Positions 53,789-63,401 of a DNA stretch of 64,000 nucleotides are shown one piece after another. The DNA is from an uncultured Parabacteroides sp. (GTDB taxonomy: Bacteria; Bacteroidota; Bacteroidia; Bacteroidales; Tannerellaceae), in contig NZ_CANTZW010000021.1 in the NCBI RefSeq assembly GCF_947855115.1, forward strand, positions 1 to 64,000. The letters are read 5' to 3'. Position 1 is the first letter of the stretch. Each line of letters opens with the position of its first letter. The translations under genes and the position numbers were made by a program. A model generated the notes under the pieces. It was not told the DNA's origin, ran no database searches, and worked only from the letters and a program-made list of their open reading frames with translations.

Positions 53789-56251
53789 ATGAAATACGCG
53801 GATGTCATACTTCCCCTTCCTTTGGAGAATAGCTATACCTATCGGATACCCGAGGATCTGGAAAAAGCCGTGACTCCCGGTTGCCGGGTGATCGTGCATT
53901 TCGGGAAGAAACGATACTATACGGCCATCGTCATGGAGGTACACGGGCGGGAGCCGGTATCCGGTTTCGAGACGAAGGAGATTTATGCTTTGCTGGATGC
54001 CACGCCGGTGCTTCGCCGTCCGCAACTTCGTTTCTGGAAATGGATCTCTTCTTATTATATATGCAAGCTGGGAGATGTGTATAAGGCGGCCCTGCCTTCT
54101 GGCTTGAAACTGGAAAGCGAGACGGCGGTTACCTATAACGAAGACTTCGAGGCTACCACCCCCTTGCGCTCGAATGAGCAGGCCGTGCTGGATGCCTTTA
54201 GCGGGGTATTGAAATTGACGATCTCGGAGTTGGAGAAGAAGACCGGCCTCCGGAATGTCGTCCCGGTTATCTCTTCCTTGATGGCGAGAGGGGCGGTCGA
54301 GGTAAGCGAGGAGTTAAAGCGGGGATTCGTACCCAAGACACAGACGTTTATCCGTTTGGCCGGAACTTACCGGGATGAGGCGAAATTGCGGACGGTGTTC
54401 GAGGATCTGAGACGGGCGAGAAAGCAGGAGCTTCTGCTGGTCAGCTTCTTGGATTTGAGTCATGCCTTGAATCCCGCTTTATCAAAGGAACTCTCCAAGA
54501 AGGAGTTGTTGGAACGCAGCGGCTATACCTCCGCTGTATTAGACGGCCTGCTGAAACGGGGCATCTTGGAGAGTTACGAGAAAGAGGTAGGCCGTTTGCA
54601 GGTATCCGTCTGCCGTTTGCAAGAGCCAAACCCGCTTAGCCCGGCGCAGGAGAAAGCTTACGGGGAGATTCATGAGGCCTTCAAGACGAAAGAGGTCTGC
54701 CTGCTTCATGGCGTGACCTCCAGTGGCAAGACCGAGATATATGTCCGTTTGATCGATGAGGTATTGAGGTTAGGTAGGCAGGTTCTATATATGTTGCCGG
54801 AGATCGCTATCACGACCCAGATCACGGAGCGTCTGGCGAAACTATTCGGGGATAAGCTGTTGGTCTATCATTCTAAGTTCTCGGACAACGAGCGGGTGGA
54901 GGTATGGAATAAGCTGTTGCATAGCGATGAGCCGATGTTGGTATTGGGGGTTCGTTCTTCCCTGTTCCTTCCGTTTAAAGATCTGGGCTTGATTATCGTA
55001 GACGAGGAACATGAGAATACCTATAAACAGCAAGACCCGGCCCCCCGGTATCATGCCCGTAACGCGGCCATTGTCTTGGCAGGTATGCACGGCGGTAAGG
55101 CCTTATTGGGTTCCGCTACCCCTTCCATCGATTCCTATTTTAACGCTATGGCGGGGAAGTACGGCTTGGTCGAGCTGTCCACTCGCTACGGCGATTGCCT
55201 GATGCCGGAGATTATCACGGCAGACGTGAAGGAACTGAGGCGTAAGAAGATCATGAAAGATACCCTTTTCTCCCCCTTGTTGGTAGAGAAGGTACGGGAG
55301 GCCTTGGCTCGGGGCGAGCAAGTGATCCTTTTCCAGAACCGCCGGGGATTCGCCCCGATGATCGAGTGCCGGGGATGTGGCTGGGTGCCTCATTGCGTGA
55401 ATTGCGATGTTAGCCTTACTTATCATAAGGCGCATAATCAATTGGTTTGTCATTATTGCGGTTATACCTACCGTTTGCCGCAGGTCTGCCCCGAGTGTGC
55501 GGGGACGGAGTTCAGGATGCAAGGCTTCGGCACGGAAAAGGTGGAGGAGGAGATCGCCGGGCAATTCCCAGCGGCGAAGGTGGAACGGCTGGATTTCGAT
55601 ACGGCCCGTACCCGTACGGCTTACGAGCGGATCATCTCGGACTTCGAGAAGGGAAAGACACAGATATTGATCGGTACCCAGATGTTATCGAAAGGATTGG
55701 ATTTTGGGAATGTCAGCGTGGTCGGAATCCTGAGTGCCGATAGCTTGATGAACTTCCCGGATTTCCGGGCGCACGAGCGGGCTTACCAATTGATGGTACA
55801 GGTCAGCGGGCGTGCCGGACGGCGAGACAAACGGGGTACGGTGATCTTGCAGACCACCCAGCCGGAACATCCTCTGATCCGTATGGTACAGCATTTCGCT
55901 TACAAGGAGATGGTACGCCTGCAATTGAGCGAGCGTAGCATGTTCCGTTACCCGCCTTATTACCGTCTGATCGTCTTGATCCTCCGGAGCCGGAACGAGG
56001 AGGTCTTGGGAGAGATGTCCGCTTTATATGCCGAGAAACTCCGCGCTCGTTTAGGCGAGCGGGTGTTGGGGCCGGTTACGCCACCGGTCACCCGGGTACA
56101 GACTCTTCATATCAAAAAGATCGTCTTGAAGATCGAGATATCTGCCGGGATCGCCCCGCTTCGGGAGATATTGGAAGGAATTCATGCCGAGATGCAAGGG
56201 TATGTGCCGTTTAAGCAGTTGTTGGTTCATTATGACGTAGATCCGGCTTGA
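53789..56251 (+). CDS. Primosomal protein N' (replication restart helicase PriA)
   Basis: An 820-residue 3'-5' helicase that reloads the replisome at stalled forks. The N-terminal 3'BD domain starts MKYADVILPLPLENSYTYRIP. Walker A is GVTSSGKTEIY (about 308-318) and the DEEH box IVDEEHENTYKQQDPAPRYHARN (about 403-425). A zinc-binding module has CRGCGWVPHCVNCD and CHYCGY...CPECAG. The helicase motifs VQVSGRAGRRDKRG and a C-terminal domain complete the family layout. A normal full-length PriA. The LMW phosphatase gene follows after a short A/T-rich repeat. Confidence 0.96.
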   Translation: MKYADVILPLPLENSYTYRIPEDLEKAVTPGCRVIVHFGKKRYYTAIVMEVHGREPVSGFETKEIYALLDATPVLRRPQLRFWKWISSYYICKLGDVYKAALPSGLKLESETAVTYNEDFEATTPLRSNEQAVLDAFSGVLKLTISELEKKTGLRNVVPVISSLMARGAVEVSEELKRGFVPKTQTFIRLAGTYRDEAKLRTVFEDLRRARKQELLLVSFLDLSHALNPALSKELSKKELLERSGYTSAVLDGLLKRGILESYEKEVGRLQVSVCRLQEPNPLSPAQEKAYGEIHEAFKTKEVCLLHGVTSSGKTEIYVRLIDEVLRLGRQVLYMLPEIAITTQITERLAKLFGDKLLVYHSKFSDNERVEVWNKLLHSDEPMLVLGVRSSLFLPFKDLGLIIVDEEHENTYKQQDPAPRYHARNAAIVLAGMHGGKALLGSATPSIDSYFNAMAGKYGLVELSTRYGDCLMPEIITADVKELRRKKIMKDTLFSPLLVEKVREALARGEQVILFQNRRGFAPMIECRGCGWVPHCVNCDVSLTYHKAHNQLVCHYCGYTYRLPQVCPECAGTEFRMQGFGTEKVEEEIAGQFPAAKVERLDFDTARTRTAYERIISDFEKGKTQILIGTQMLSKGLDFGNVSVVGILSADSLMNFPDFRAHERAYQLMVQVSGRAGRRDKRGTVILQTTQPEHPLIRMVQHFAYKEMVRLQLSERSMFRYPPYYRLIVLILRSRNEEVLGEMSALYAEKLRARLGERVLGPVTPPVTRVQTLHIKKIVLKIEISAGIAPLREILEGIHAEMQGYVPFKQLLVHYDVDPA

Positions 56252-56285
56252 GAATTGAAAATGGAGAATTGAAAATTGAAAGTTA
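56252..56285. repeat. GAATTGAAAA tandem motif
   Basis: GAATTGAAAA occurs twice, with a further partial copy, between priA and the phosphatase gene. It is the reverse complement of the motif between pstB and phoU (33457-33494). A low-complexity dispersed intergenic repeat. Confidence 0.5.
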
Positions 56286-56303
56286 ATGGAAAGGAGTTTA
56301 GTG

Positions 56304-56798
56304 ATGAAGGAGAGGAAGGTACGGTTGTTGTTTGTGTGTTTGGGGAATATATGCCGCTCCCCGTCGGCGGAGGCGGTGATGAAGAAACTAGTGGAGGATG
56401 CGGGATTGGACGCTTGGATTGAGATTGATTCCGCGGGTATCTCCGGCTATCATGAGGGAGACCGGGCAGACTCTCGGATGCGGGCGCATGCGGCTCGTAG
56501 GGGATATTCATTGGATTCGATCTCCCGCCCGGTGCGTCAGTGGGATTTTCATGATTTCGACTTGATCATCGGCATGGACGACCAAAATATAACAGACCTG
56601 AAACGAATGGCTCCCGATCTGGAGTCTGTCGCCAAGATACACCGGATGACCGAGTTTTCCCGGAATAAGTTGTACGATCACGTTCCCGACCCTTATTATA
56701 GCGGTGCCGAGGGGTTCGAGCTTGTCTTGGATTTATTGGAAGATGCTTGTGCCGGCTTATTGGAGTACTTGGGAGAAAAAATAGATGTACGAGAATAG
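56304..56798 (+). CDS. Low-molecular-weight protein-tyrosine phosphatase
   Basis: A 164-residue phosphatase with the P-loop CLGNICRS (nucleophile Cys12, Arg18) right after the first strand VRLLFV, and the general-acid loop DPYYSG near the C-terminus. Length fits the family. In Gram-negative bacteria such enzymes often regulate capsule-export tyrosine kinases, but no capsule gene is nearby. ATG 56304 is preferred because AAGGAG sits about 8 bases before it. An ATG 18 bases upstream (56286) would place that motif inside the gene. Confidence 0.92.
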   Translation: MKERKVRLLFVCLGNICRSPSAEAVMKKLVEDAGLDAWIEIDSAGISGYHEGDRADSRMRAHAARRGYSLDSISRPVRQWDFHDFDLIIGMDDQNITDLKRMAPDLESVAKIHRMTEFSRNKLYDHVPDPYYSGAEGFELVLDLLEDACAGLLEYLGEKIDVRE

Positions 56799-56888
56799 AA
56801 TGTTTATTACGATTGTGTCGTAATTCGTTTAAGATTTGTATATTGCGATATTAATAAAGAGGATAGAGAACTTTAAATTAATATAGCA

Positions 56889-58100
56889 ATGAAGAATGAA
56901 TTTCGAACATGGACAATGGCGCTTACGCTTGCGGCTCTGACAGCCTGCGGTGATAGGATCGAACAGGTAAACTACTTAAAAGATGCCCCGGTAGTGGCGA
57001 CACGCATGATGATCGACGGAGAGGAAATGATTGAGCTAGACCCGTCTCTGTTGAAAGATACGGTGCTTTTCCCTCTTAGCTATTTTACGGAGGAACTTGA
57101 GATTATCAAATTGGATGACCGGGATGAGGCGTTGACCGGAGCGCCTTATGCCTATGTCTCGGATCATTATATCATGACGGGGATGGTGAATAATATTCCT
57201 TTTAAATTATTCGACCGGAAGGGTAAGTATATTGCGGATGTGGGAAGTATCGGGCAAGGTCCCGGAGAATATAGGTTTGTATATGCCGCCCAGATAGATG
57301 AACCTAGCCAACGGATTTATATGTTACCTTTCTTTGGAAAGGAGTTGCTGGTGTATGATTTTAAGGGGAATGTCTGTCCGTCGGTGCCTTTGGTACACGA
57401 GGGTGTTGTCGCTCAATTTGCTTTGCGGGGAGATACGGTGGTTATATTGGGTTCTCCTCAACCTGATAAGTTTACTTCATGTGTTTGGGCGCAAGATTTG
57501 AAGGGGAACTTGATTCATGAGTTTCCGACTGGCCGGCTGGACTTCGATTTTTGCGGGGTGACGGTTAATTCCCAACAGAACACGGAATGCATTGATTTGA
57601 GTTTCTGGATTCCAAAGGCTCAATTGGACTCTCTGTATGAGGTGAATTTAGAGAAGGGAATCTTGATTCCTCGCTTTACCGCCCACTTTAAGGGAGAGGC
57701 TTTGAAACCACATATGTACGGAGAATTTCCTGATCATTATGTGGGCGAGGCTACCGGACAATGGATCGAATCCAAGACCGATGATGACGGGAATGTCCAG
57801 CGACGTGTAGCCGGCGATTTGCCTACTTATTATATCGTAGATAAACAGACCCTGCGTGGCGCTTACTTCGGTATTGAGAATGACTTTCTGGATGGGGAGC
57901 GATTAGAGATGCCGCTAGGACTGAATAACGGTTATTATATGACTTGCTTGGAACCTGGAGTCTTGGCAGAGAGGATTGAGAACGCGCTCCGTTCTAATCA
58001 TCTCACGGAACAAATGCGAAAACGCCTTACCGAGGTACAGGCCGGTCTCACCGAGAATGACAATAATTATCTCCTTTATGCGAAACTGAAAAGGCGTTAA
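56889..58100 (+). CDS. Six-bladed beta-propeller lipoprotein
   Basis: A 403-residue lipoprotein (lipobox ALTACG, Cys20). A propeller-like repeat domain (about 70-370) resembles the BF3164/DUF4934-type six-bladed propellers of Bacteroidales: PFKLFDRKGKYIADVGSIGQ, GPGEYRFVYAAQIDEPSQRI and LLVYDFKGNV. A helical C-terminus ends in KLKRR. Many paralogues usually exist per genome, and their function is unknown. Likely anchored in the outer membrane or periplasm. No operon partner; an imperfect hairpin (58131-58209) follows. Confidence 0.8.
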   Translation: MKNEFRTWTMALTLAALTACGDRIEQVNYLKDAPVVATRMMIDGEEMIELDPSLLKDTVLFPLSYFTEELEIIKLDDRDEALTGAPYAYVSDHYIMTGMVNNIPFKLFDRKGKYIADVGSIGQGPGEYRFVYAAQIDEPSQRIYMLPFFGKELLVYDFKGNVCPSVPLVHEGVVAQFALRGDTVVILGSPQPDKFTSCVWAQDLKGNLIHEFPTGRLDFDFCGVTVNSQQNTECIDLSFWIPKAQLDSLYEVNLEKGILIPRFTAHFKGEALKPHMYGEFPDHYVGEATGQWIESKTDDDGNVQRRVAGDLPTYYIVDKQTLRGAYFGIENDFLDGERLEMPLGLNNGYYMTCLEPGVLAERIENALRSNHLTEQMRKRLTEVQAGLTENDNNYLLYAKLKRR

Positions 58101-58130
58101 AAGAGACCCCCTTTATCCTATCTTGATTGC

Positions 58131-58209
58131 AATGCCCATCGTAAGGTTGCTAGAACGCCCGTTGTAAGATACCTATAACTACGATTATAAGAACCTTACA
58201 ATGGGCATT
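58131..58209. repeat. 79-base imperfect palindrome between convergent genes
   Basis: AATGCCCATCGTAAGGTT (58131-58148) pairs with AACCTTACAATGGGCATT (58192-58209), one G-T mismatch. The ~43-base interior contains a third related word, CGCCCGTTGTAAG. It lies between the propeller lipoprotein and the pgpH-like gene. Terminator or REP-like element; no T-tract. Confidence 0.6.
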
Positions 58210-58249
58210 ATGGTTCTGTGCCGATGGCTGTTACCTATCGGCTTGATAA

Positions 58250-60301
58250 CTATTGCTTTTTCAGGTCAGGATAGCTGATCCGGGTATGGAACATGGTTTT
58301 CAGTTTGTCTACGAAAACGTTCTTCACGGCCTCCACGTCTTTGAAAGTTAATGGGGCGCTTTTAAGCAAACCATCGGCGATCTGCCCGTCGATAATCTTA
58401 TTCACCAAGGCGCTGATGCTTTCCTCGGTATGTTCCTTCAGGCTACGGGAGGCGGCTTCCACGGAATCGGCCATCATCAATACGGCAGTCTCTTTCGAGA
58501 ACGGGTTGGGACCGGGGTAGGTGAATAGCTCTTCGTTGATCGGCTTGTCCGGATATTGGTTCTTGAATGAGTTGTAGAAATATTTGGCCTTACCGCGTCC
58601 GTGATGGGTACGGATAAAGCTGATAACCGCCTTGGGTAACGCGGCTTTCTCCGCGATCTTCACGCCCTCGGTGACGTGGCTGATGATGATCTGTGCGCTT
58701 TGGTCGAATGTTAGCTGGTTATGCGGGTTCACGCTCGTCTGGTTCTCGGTGAAAAAGACGGGGTTGCTCATCTTGCCGATATCATGGTAAAGGGCTCCGG
58801 TACGTACCAGTTGCGCATTGGCGCCGATCTTGGCGGCTGCTTCCGATGCGAGTATGGATACCTGCAAGGAATGCTGGAACGTACCCGGGCAAGTCTCGCT
58901 GAGTTTTTTCAATATCGGGTTGTTGATGTTAGACAGCTCTACCAACGTGATGCTGGATACGTACCCGAATGTCTTCTCCAACATATATACCAGTACATAA
59001 GTAAACATCAGCAGGATGAAATTGATCCCGAAGTAAAGCATCATCATCCAGTTGATCTTGTTGAAATTCGCCTCTAGATACAACGTGAGGCTAAGATAAC
59101 AAGCCGCGTAAGAAAGGAAGATGAATACGGCGCAACGGATTAATTGCGAACGCTCGCTCAATTCCTTCAGGCTGAATGTCACCACCATGCCCGCCACGAT
59201 CTGCAACAACAAGAACTCATGTGGGAAGGGTACCATCAACGAGCAAATCAGCATGATGATAAGGTGTGTGAAAAGTGCCGTCCGGGAGTCGAAGAAAGTA
59301 CGTACCACGATAGGCACGATAGCGAACGGCAATATGTACACGTTGAATAAAGCGTAAGTGACGCACAACTCCGTGAGGATGCAACTCACGAATATACAGA
59401 GGATCAGGAATAATACATTCTTCCGGTTATGGAATATCTTCAACCGGAAAGACCATAAGTAAAGCCAGAAACAGAACATCAGCCCGAAAACGAGCACGAA
59501 TTGCCCCGCCAGTATGATACCTTGCGTCTGTGTACCTCCGGTCTTGGCCTCGTGAACGATCTTTAGGGAACGCAGCACGTTGTAGGTATGATTGTCGATG
59601 ATCTCGCCCCGGTCTACGATACGTTCGCCGGCTTGTACCATGCCATTGGCGAGGGATACGCTTTGCAGCATGTCCTCCTTGATCTTCTCAGACATGTCGG
59701 CGGCGTAAGATATATTCTCGGTGAGGTAATTGTTGATGTCGCACGATTGCAGGACGGATTTGTCCAGCCGTGGCGGGCAGTTGTTTATGATGAACTCGTA
59801 GGCGGTGCGTACGGTGAAAAAATCGCTTACGTAGCGGGGCTGGGCGATGGCGTTTTCCAAAAGGTTTACACGGGTGTACTCTTCTTTCCGTAGCTCATCC
59901 AAGTCTTGCGACGGGATGATACCGTTCTTGTATAGGTTGACTAAGCTGCTCTCGATATACTGCATGTAAGCGGGGGATACCTTGTTGCGCAGGCTACTGT
60001 CGTTGTTGTAGTTCGTGCGCAGTTTCTCGACTTCTTGCTTTTGGATGTCGGGGTCCATGCGGTAATAAGGCTCGAACTTACGGAGTATACTGTCTTTCTC
60101 TGCTTTTACCTCGGCATCGGTCTTGTAGATGGGAAAGTCGCTGGGGGCGGTAAGCAATCCATATCTCCATGGTTTTCCTTCATAGAACTGATAACGGAAT
60201 TTTCCTTCCCGGGGGAAGAAATAAGCGATAAGTAATGCGGCCACAACGAAATAGGCTACTGTCGGTATATTGTAATTCTTTAGTTTCATATATATCTTCA
60301 T
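58250..60301 (-). CDS. HD-domain phosphodiesterase, PgpH-like (probable c-di-AMP phosphodiesterase)
   Basis: A 683-residue inner-membrane protein with an N-terminal helix (about 15-28), an extracytoplasmic 7TMR-HDED domain (about 30-265), seven transmembrane helices (about 270-455) and a C-terminal HD domain (about 470-670). The HD domain carries the metal motif GALYHDIGKMSNP and downstream ISHVTEGVKIAE and RTHHGRGKA His residues. This is the PgpH architecture, known to degrade cyclic di-AMP in Firmicutes. The role in Bacteroidales is inferred from homology. An ATG four codons later is also possible. It lies divergent from gltX, with the palindromic repeat 60363-60463 between. Confidence 0.9.
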   Translation of the reverse strand: MKIYMKLKNYNIPTVAYFVVAALLIAYFFPREGKFRYQFYEGKPWRYGLLTAPSDFPIYKTDAEVKAEKDSILRKFEPYYRMDPDIQKQEVEKLRTNYNNDSSLRNKVSPAYMQYIESSLVNLYKNGIIPSQDLDELRKEEYTRVNLLENAIAQPRYVSDFFTVRTAYEFIINNCPPRLDKSVLQSCDINNYLTENISYAADMSEKIKEDMLQSVSLANGMVQAGERIVDRGEIIDNHTYNVLRSLKIVHEAKTGGTQTQGIILAGQFVLVFGLMFCFWLYLWSFRLKIFHNRKNVLFLILCIFVSCILTELCVTYALFNVYILPFAIVPIVVRTFFDSRTALFTHLIIMLICSLMVPFPHEFLLLQIVAGMVVTFSLKELSERSQLIRCAVFIFLSYAACYLSLTLYLEANFNKINWMMMLYFGINFILLMFTYVLVYMLEKTFGYVSSITLVELSNINNPILKKLSETCPGTFQHSLQVSILASEAAAKIGANAQLVRTGALYHDIGKMSNPVFFTENQTSVNPHNQLTFDQSAQIIISHVTEGVKIAEKAALPKAVISFIRTHHGRGKAKYFYNSFKNQYPDKPINEELFTYPGPNPFSKETAVLMMADSVEAASRSLKEHTEESISALVNKIIDGQIADGLLKSAPLTFKDVEAVKNVFVDKLKTMFHTRISYPDLKKQ

Positions 60302-60362
60302 TTAGCGTCCGAAATATACGTAAAAAACTTTACTCTCCGTAAAGATCGCTCCCATTTTATCC

Positions 60363-60463
60363 AGTTGTAGAGACGGGGCGTGCCCCGTCTCCCACCGTCC
60401 GATAGTATCTTTAAGTTACCATTTTGCTGGGATGAGACGGGGCACGCCCCGTCTCTACAAGCT
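60363..60463. repeat. Dispersed ~100-bp palindromic element, copy 2
   Basis: It shares with copy 1 (31404-31508) the ends GTTGTAGAGAC / CTACAA, the central words GATAGTAT and AAGTTACCATT, and the same two-hairpin layout. Here the hairpins read GACGGGGC-GT-GCCCCGTC (left) and GACGGGGC-AC-GCCCCGTC (right). The arms differ from copy 1, yet pairing is kept at every changed position. It lies in the divergent region between the pgpH-like gene and gltX. Confidence 0.8.
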
Positions 60464-60504
60464 GAAATATATGCTAAATAATTCACCAACCGGAAAAAAA
60501 GGCG

Positions 60505-60512
60505 TACTTTTG
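60505..60512 (+). promoter_or_regulatory. -7 box (TACTTTTG) of gltX-waaA
   Basis: TACTTTTG followed by TCG, 28 bp before the gltX ATG at 60540. It excludes the longer in-frame start at 60432, which lies inside the palindromic repeat. Confidence 0.55.
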
Positions 60513-60539
60513 TCGCATTATTATAGTAATATAAGTATT

Positions 60540-62057
60540 ATGACTCAAAGAAAAGTAAGAGTACGCTTTGCGCCTAGCCCTACGGGGGCGCTGCATATCG
60601 GAGGTGTTCGCACGGCTTTATACAACTATTTATTCGCTAAACAGAATGGCGGTGATATGATTCTCCGTATCGAGGATACGGATTCTCAACGCTTCGTTCC
60701 CGGAGCGGAAGACTATATCATCGAGGCTTTGACTTGGTTGGGTATCAAGTTCGACGAGGGCGTGAGCTTCGGTGGCAACTACGGCCCGTATCGCCAGAGC
60801 GAGCGTCGTGAGATCTACAAAAAATATGTCGATCAATTGCTGAACGATGGCCATGCTTATATAGCCTTCGATACGCCTGCCGAATTGGAGGAGAAACGGA
60901 AGGAGATCGCCAATTTCCAATACGATGCCTCTACCCGCTCGCAGATGCGCAACTCGTTGACGCTTTCTCCGGAAGAGGTTAAGAGCCTGATTGAGTCCGG
61001 CCATCAGTATGTAGTACGTGCCAAGATCGAGCCGAACGAGGATATCCACGTGAACGACTTGATCCGCGGTGAGGTTGTTATCAATTCCTCTATCCTGGAT
61101 GATAAGGTATTATATAAATCGGCCGACCAATTGCCTACTTACCACTTGGCGAATATCGTAGACGACCACTTGATGGAGGTTACCCATGTGATCCGTGGCG
61201 AGGAGTGGTTGCCAAGCGCGCCTCTACACGTATTATTATATCGTTTCTTTGGCTGGGAGGATACGATGCCTAGTTTCGCCCATCTGTCGTTGCTGCTGAA
61301 ACCGGAAGGCAATGGTAAGTTGAGCAAGCGTGACGGTGATCGTCTGGGCTTTCCTGTCTTCCCATTGGAATGGCACGACCCGAAGACGGGCGATGTTTCA
61401 TCGGGCTACCGTGAGAGCGGTTATTTCCCCGAGGCCGTCGTAAACTTCCTCGCTTTGCTGGGCTGGAATCCGGGCAACGATCAAGAGGTGATGAGCATGG
61501 ATGATTTGATCCGTTTGTTCGACCTGTCTCGTTGTAGTAAAAGCGGTGCTAAGTTTGATTATGAGAAAGGCAGATGGTTTAACCACCACTATTTACTGGA
61601 GAAGAGTAATTCTGAGATCGCAGACCTGTTCTTGCCCATCGTGGAAAGCCACGGTATCCAGACGACTCACGCCTATGTGGAGAGAGTGGTAGGCATGATG
61701 AAAGGCCGTGTAAACTTTGTGAATGAGCTGTGGGATCTTTGCTCTTTCTTCTTCATCGCCCCGACGGAGTATGATGAGAAGACTCGCAAGAAACGTTGGA
61801 AGGAGGATTCTGCCGTACAATTGGGCGAGTTTATCGAGCAATTGCGTGCCCGTGAGCCGTTCGACGTGGAAGGTACCGAGAACGAATGTAAGGCTTGGAT
61901 CGAGAGCAAGGGATATCATTTGGGGAATATCATGAACGCCGCCCGTCTGGCCTTGGTTGGCGAGGGTAAAGGACCCGGTATCTTTGATATCACTGAGGCT
62001 TTGGGAAAAGAGGAATCTATCCGCCGTATCCAACGGGCTATTGAGATATTAAAATAA
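60540..62057 (+). CDS. Glutamyl-tRNA synthetase
   Basis: A 505-residue class I aminoacyl-tRNA synthetase from ATG 60540. The HIGH-type motif [13 protein letters not shown] comes right after the start, and the KMSKS equivalent is KLSKRDGDR. GluRS blocks include [32 protein letters not shown] and LNLLGWNPG-like [13 protein letters not shown]. The C-terminal anticodon-binding domain is complete. It forms an operon with waaA, which starts 2 bp after the stop. Its substrate tRNA-Glu (one isoacceptor, CTC) is encoded 13 kb away in this window. Confidence 0.97.
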   Translation: MTQRKVRVRFAPSPTGALHIGGVRTALYNYLFAKQNGGDMILRIEDTDSQRFVPGAEDYIIEALTWLGIKFDEGVSFGGNYGPYRQSERREIYKKYVDQLLNDGHAYIAFDTPAELEEKRKEIANFQYDASTRSQMRNSLTLSPEEVKSLIESGHQYVVRAKIEPNEDIHVNDLIRGEVVINSSILDDKVLYKSADQLPTYHLANIVDDHLMEVTHVIRGEEWLPSAPLHVLLYRFFGWEDTMPSFAHLSLLLKPEGNGKLSKRDGDRLGFPVFPLEWHDPKTGDVSSGYRESGYFPEAVVNFLALLGWNPGNDQEVMSMDDLIRLFDLSRCSKSGAKFDYEKGRWFNHHYLLEKSNSEIADLFLPIVESHGIQTTHAYVERVVGMMKGRVNFVNELWDLCSFFFIAPTEYDEKTRKKRWKEDSAVQLGEFIEQLRAREPFDVEGTENECKAWIESKGYHLGNIMNAARLALVGEGKGPGIFDITEALGKEESIRRIQRAIEILK

Positions 62058-62059
62058 TC

Positions 62060-63295
62060 ATGTACAGTCTAGCGATACATCTTTACGCATTCGTGGTTGC
62101 TTTGATCTCGCCTTTCCATAAAAAGGCGAGACTGATGCGATCCGGGCAATGGAAAACGAATTCCATACTTCGTGAGAAGATCGACCGGAACGCTAAATAC
62201 ATCTGGTTCCATGCCTCTTCGCTGGGCGAGTTCGAGCAAGGACGCCCTATGATCGAGAAGATCAAGGCGGAACATCCGGAGTATAAGGTGTTGCTGACAT
62301 TCTTTTCTCCCTCCGGCTATGAGGTACGGAAGAATTACAAGGGAGCGGACGTGATCTGTTACCTTCCTTTCGATACGCCTTTCCGGGTAAAGAAGTTCTT
62401 GAATCTGGCGAACCCGGCGATCGCTGTGTTTATAAAGTATGAGTTCTGGGGGAACTATCTGCGTGAGTTGCGGAAGCGGGGGATACCGGTTTATATCATA
62501 TCTGCCATATTCCGTCCCGACCAGTTGTTTTTCCAGTGGTTCGGAAAGCCGTACCGGAAGATGTTGTCTTATTTCAGCCATCTTTTTGTGCAAGACGAGC
62601 GTTCGAAGAAGCTTTTGGGTGAGTTTGGTATCACAAACGTGACGGTGACCGGCGATACTCGTTTTGACCGGGTTCTGGATGTCTGTAAGCAAGCACGTGA
62701 ACTTCCGTTTATCGAACGTTTCTTGGAGAGTAAAGACGGGAAGAAACCGATCGTGATGATAGCCGGCAGTTCATGGCCGCAAGATGAGGAGATATTTATC
62801 CCTTATTTTCATGAGCATCCGGAGATGAAATTGATTATCGCTCCGCATGAGATTCATCGGGAACACCTAATGGCTATCGAGACGATGCTGAAACGCCCGT
62901 CCATCCGTCTGTCAGAGATACGTGAGGATGATTTGGCTGATAAAGATTGCCTGATAATCGATAGTTTCGGGCTTTTGTCTTCTATTTATCGCTATGGGCA
63001 GATCGCTTATATCGGTGGAGGTTTCGGAGCGGGCATTCACAATACGTTGGAAGCCGCAGTCTATGGAGTGCCGGTCTTATTCGGCCCGAAATACCATAAA
63101 TTCAAGGAGGCGAAAGAACTGATCGCCGTAGGTGGTGGTTTTTCTATCTCAGACGAGGTCTCTTTCCGGGATAAGATGGATGAGCTATTGACCAATCCGG
63201 TGGTCTTGAAAACCTCGGGGTTAGCGGCCGGCGATTTTGTAAAGAGCAACGTAGGGGCGACTGATCAAATCTTAAGACAAATCCAGATTAGTTAA
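62060..63295 (+). CDS. 3-deoxy-D-manno-octulosonic acid (Kdo) transferase
   Basis: A 411-residue glycosyltransferase (GT30) that adds Kdo to lipid A precursors on the cytoplasmic face of the inner membrane. It starts with a hydrophobic anchor (about 3-18). Family blocks follow: IWFHASSLGEFEQGRPMIEKI with the catalytic Glu, LLTFFSPSGYEVRKNY, FIKYEFWGNYLRELRKRGI, TGDTRFDRV, AGSSWPQDEEIF, and YIGGGFGAGIHNTLEAAVYG with FGPKY. Length fits WaaA. It is co-transcribed with gltX and followed by a terminator. Confidence 0.95.
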   Translation: MYSLAIHLYAFVVALISPFHKKARLMRSGQWKTNSILREKIDRNAKYIWFHASSLGEFEQGRPMIEKIKAEHPEYKVLLTFFSPSGYEVRKNYKGADVICYLPFDTPFRVKKFLNLANPAIAVFIKYEFWGNYLRELRKRGIPVYIISAIFRPDQLFFQWFGKPYRKMLSYFSHLFVQDERSKKLLGEFGITNVTVTGDTRFDRVLDVCKQARELPFIERFLESKDGKKPIVMIAGSSWPQDEEIFIPYFHEHPEMKLIIAPHEIHREHLMAIETMLKRPSIRLSEIREDDLADKDCLIIDSFGLLSSIYRYGQIAYIGGGFGAGIHNTLEAAVYGVPVLFGPKYHKFKEAKELIAVGGGFSISDEVSFRDKMDELLTNPVVLKTSGLAAGDFVKSNVGATDQILRQIQIS

Positions 63296-63304
63296 TAGAA
63301 TAGG

Positions 63305-63355
63305 GCCGGGTTTACTATACGTTTACAATTTATCGGTAGTATACCCGGCTTTTTA
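63305..63355 (+). terminator. Terminator after waaA
   Basis: Thirteen-bp stem GCCGGGTTTACTA / TAGTATACCCGGC (one mismatch) with a long loop, followed by five T. Confidence 0.8.
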
Positions 63356-63401
63356 TATTATGCGATTACCTTAAACCTTTGTTAATAAAGAACGGTATTT
63401 T

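Noticed and set aside
53129..54025. 298-residue minus-strand frame opposite the barrel gene and priA
   Set aside because: It is antisense to two well-supported genes with clear domains; a shadow frame with no recognisable motif.
60432..60539. Upstream start for gltX
   Set aside because: It lies partly in the palindromic repeat and upstream of the -7 box; GluRS proteins start a few residues before the HIGH motif.
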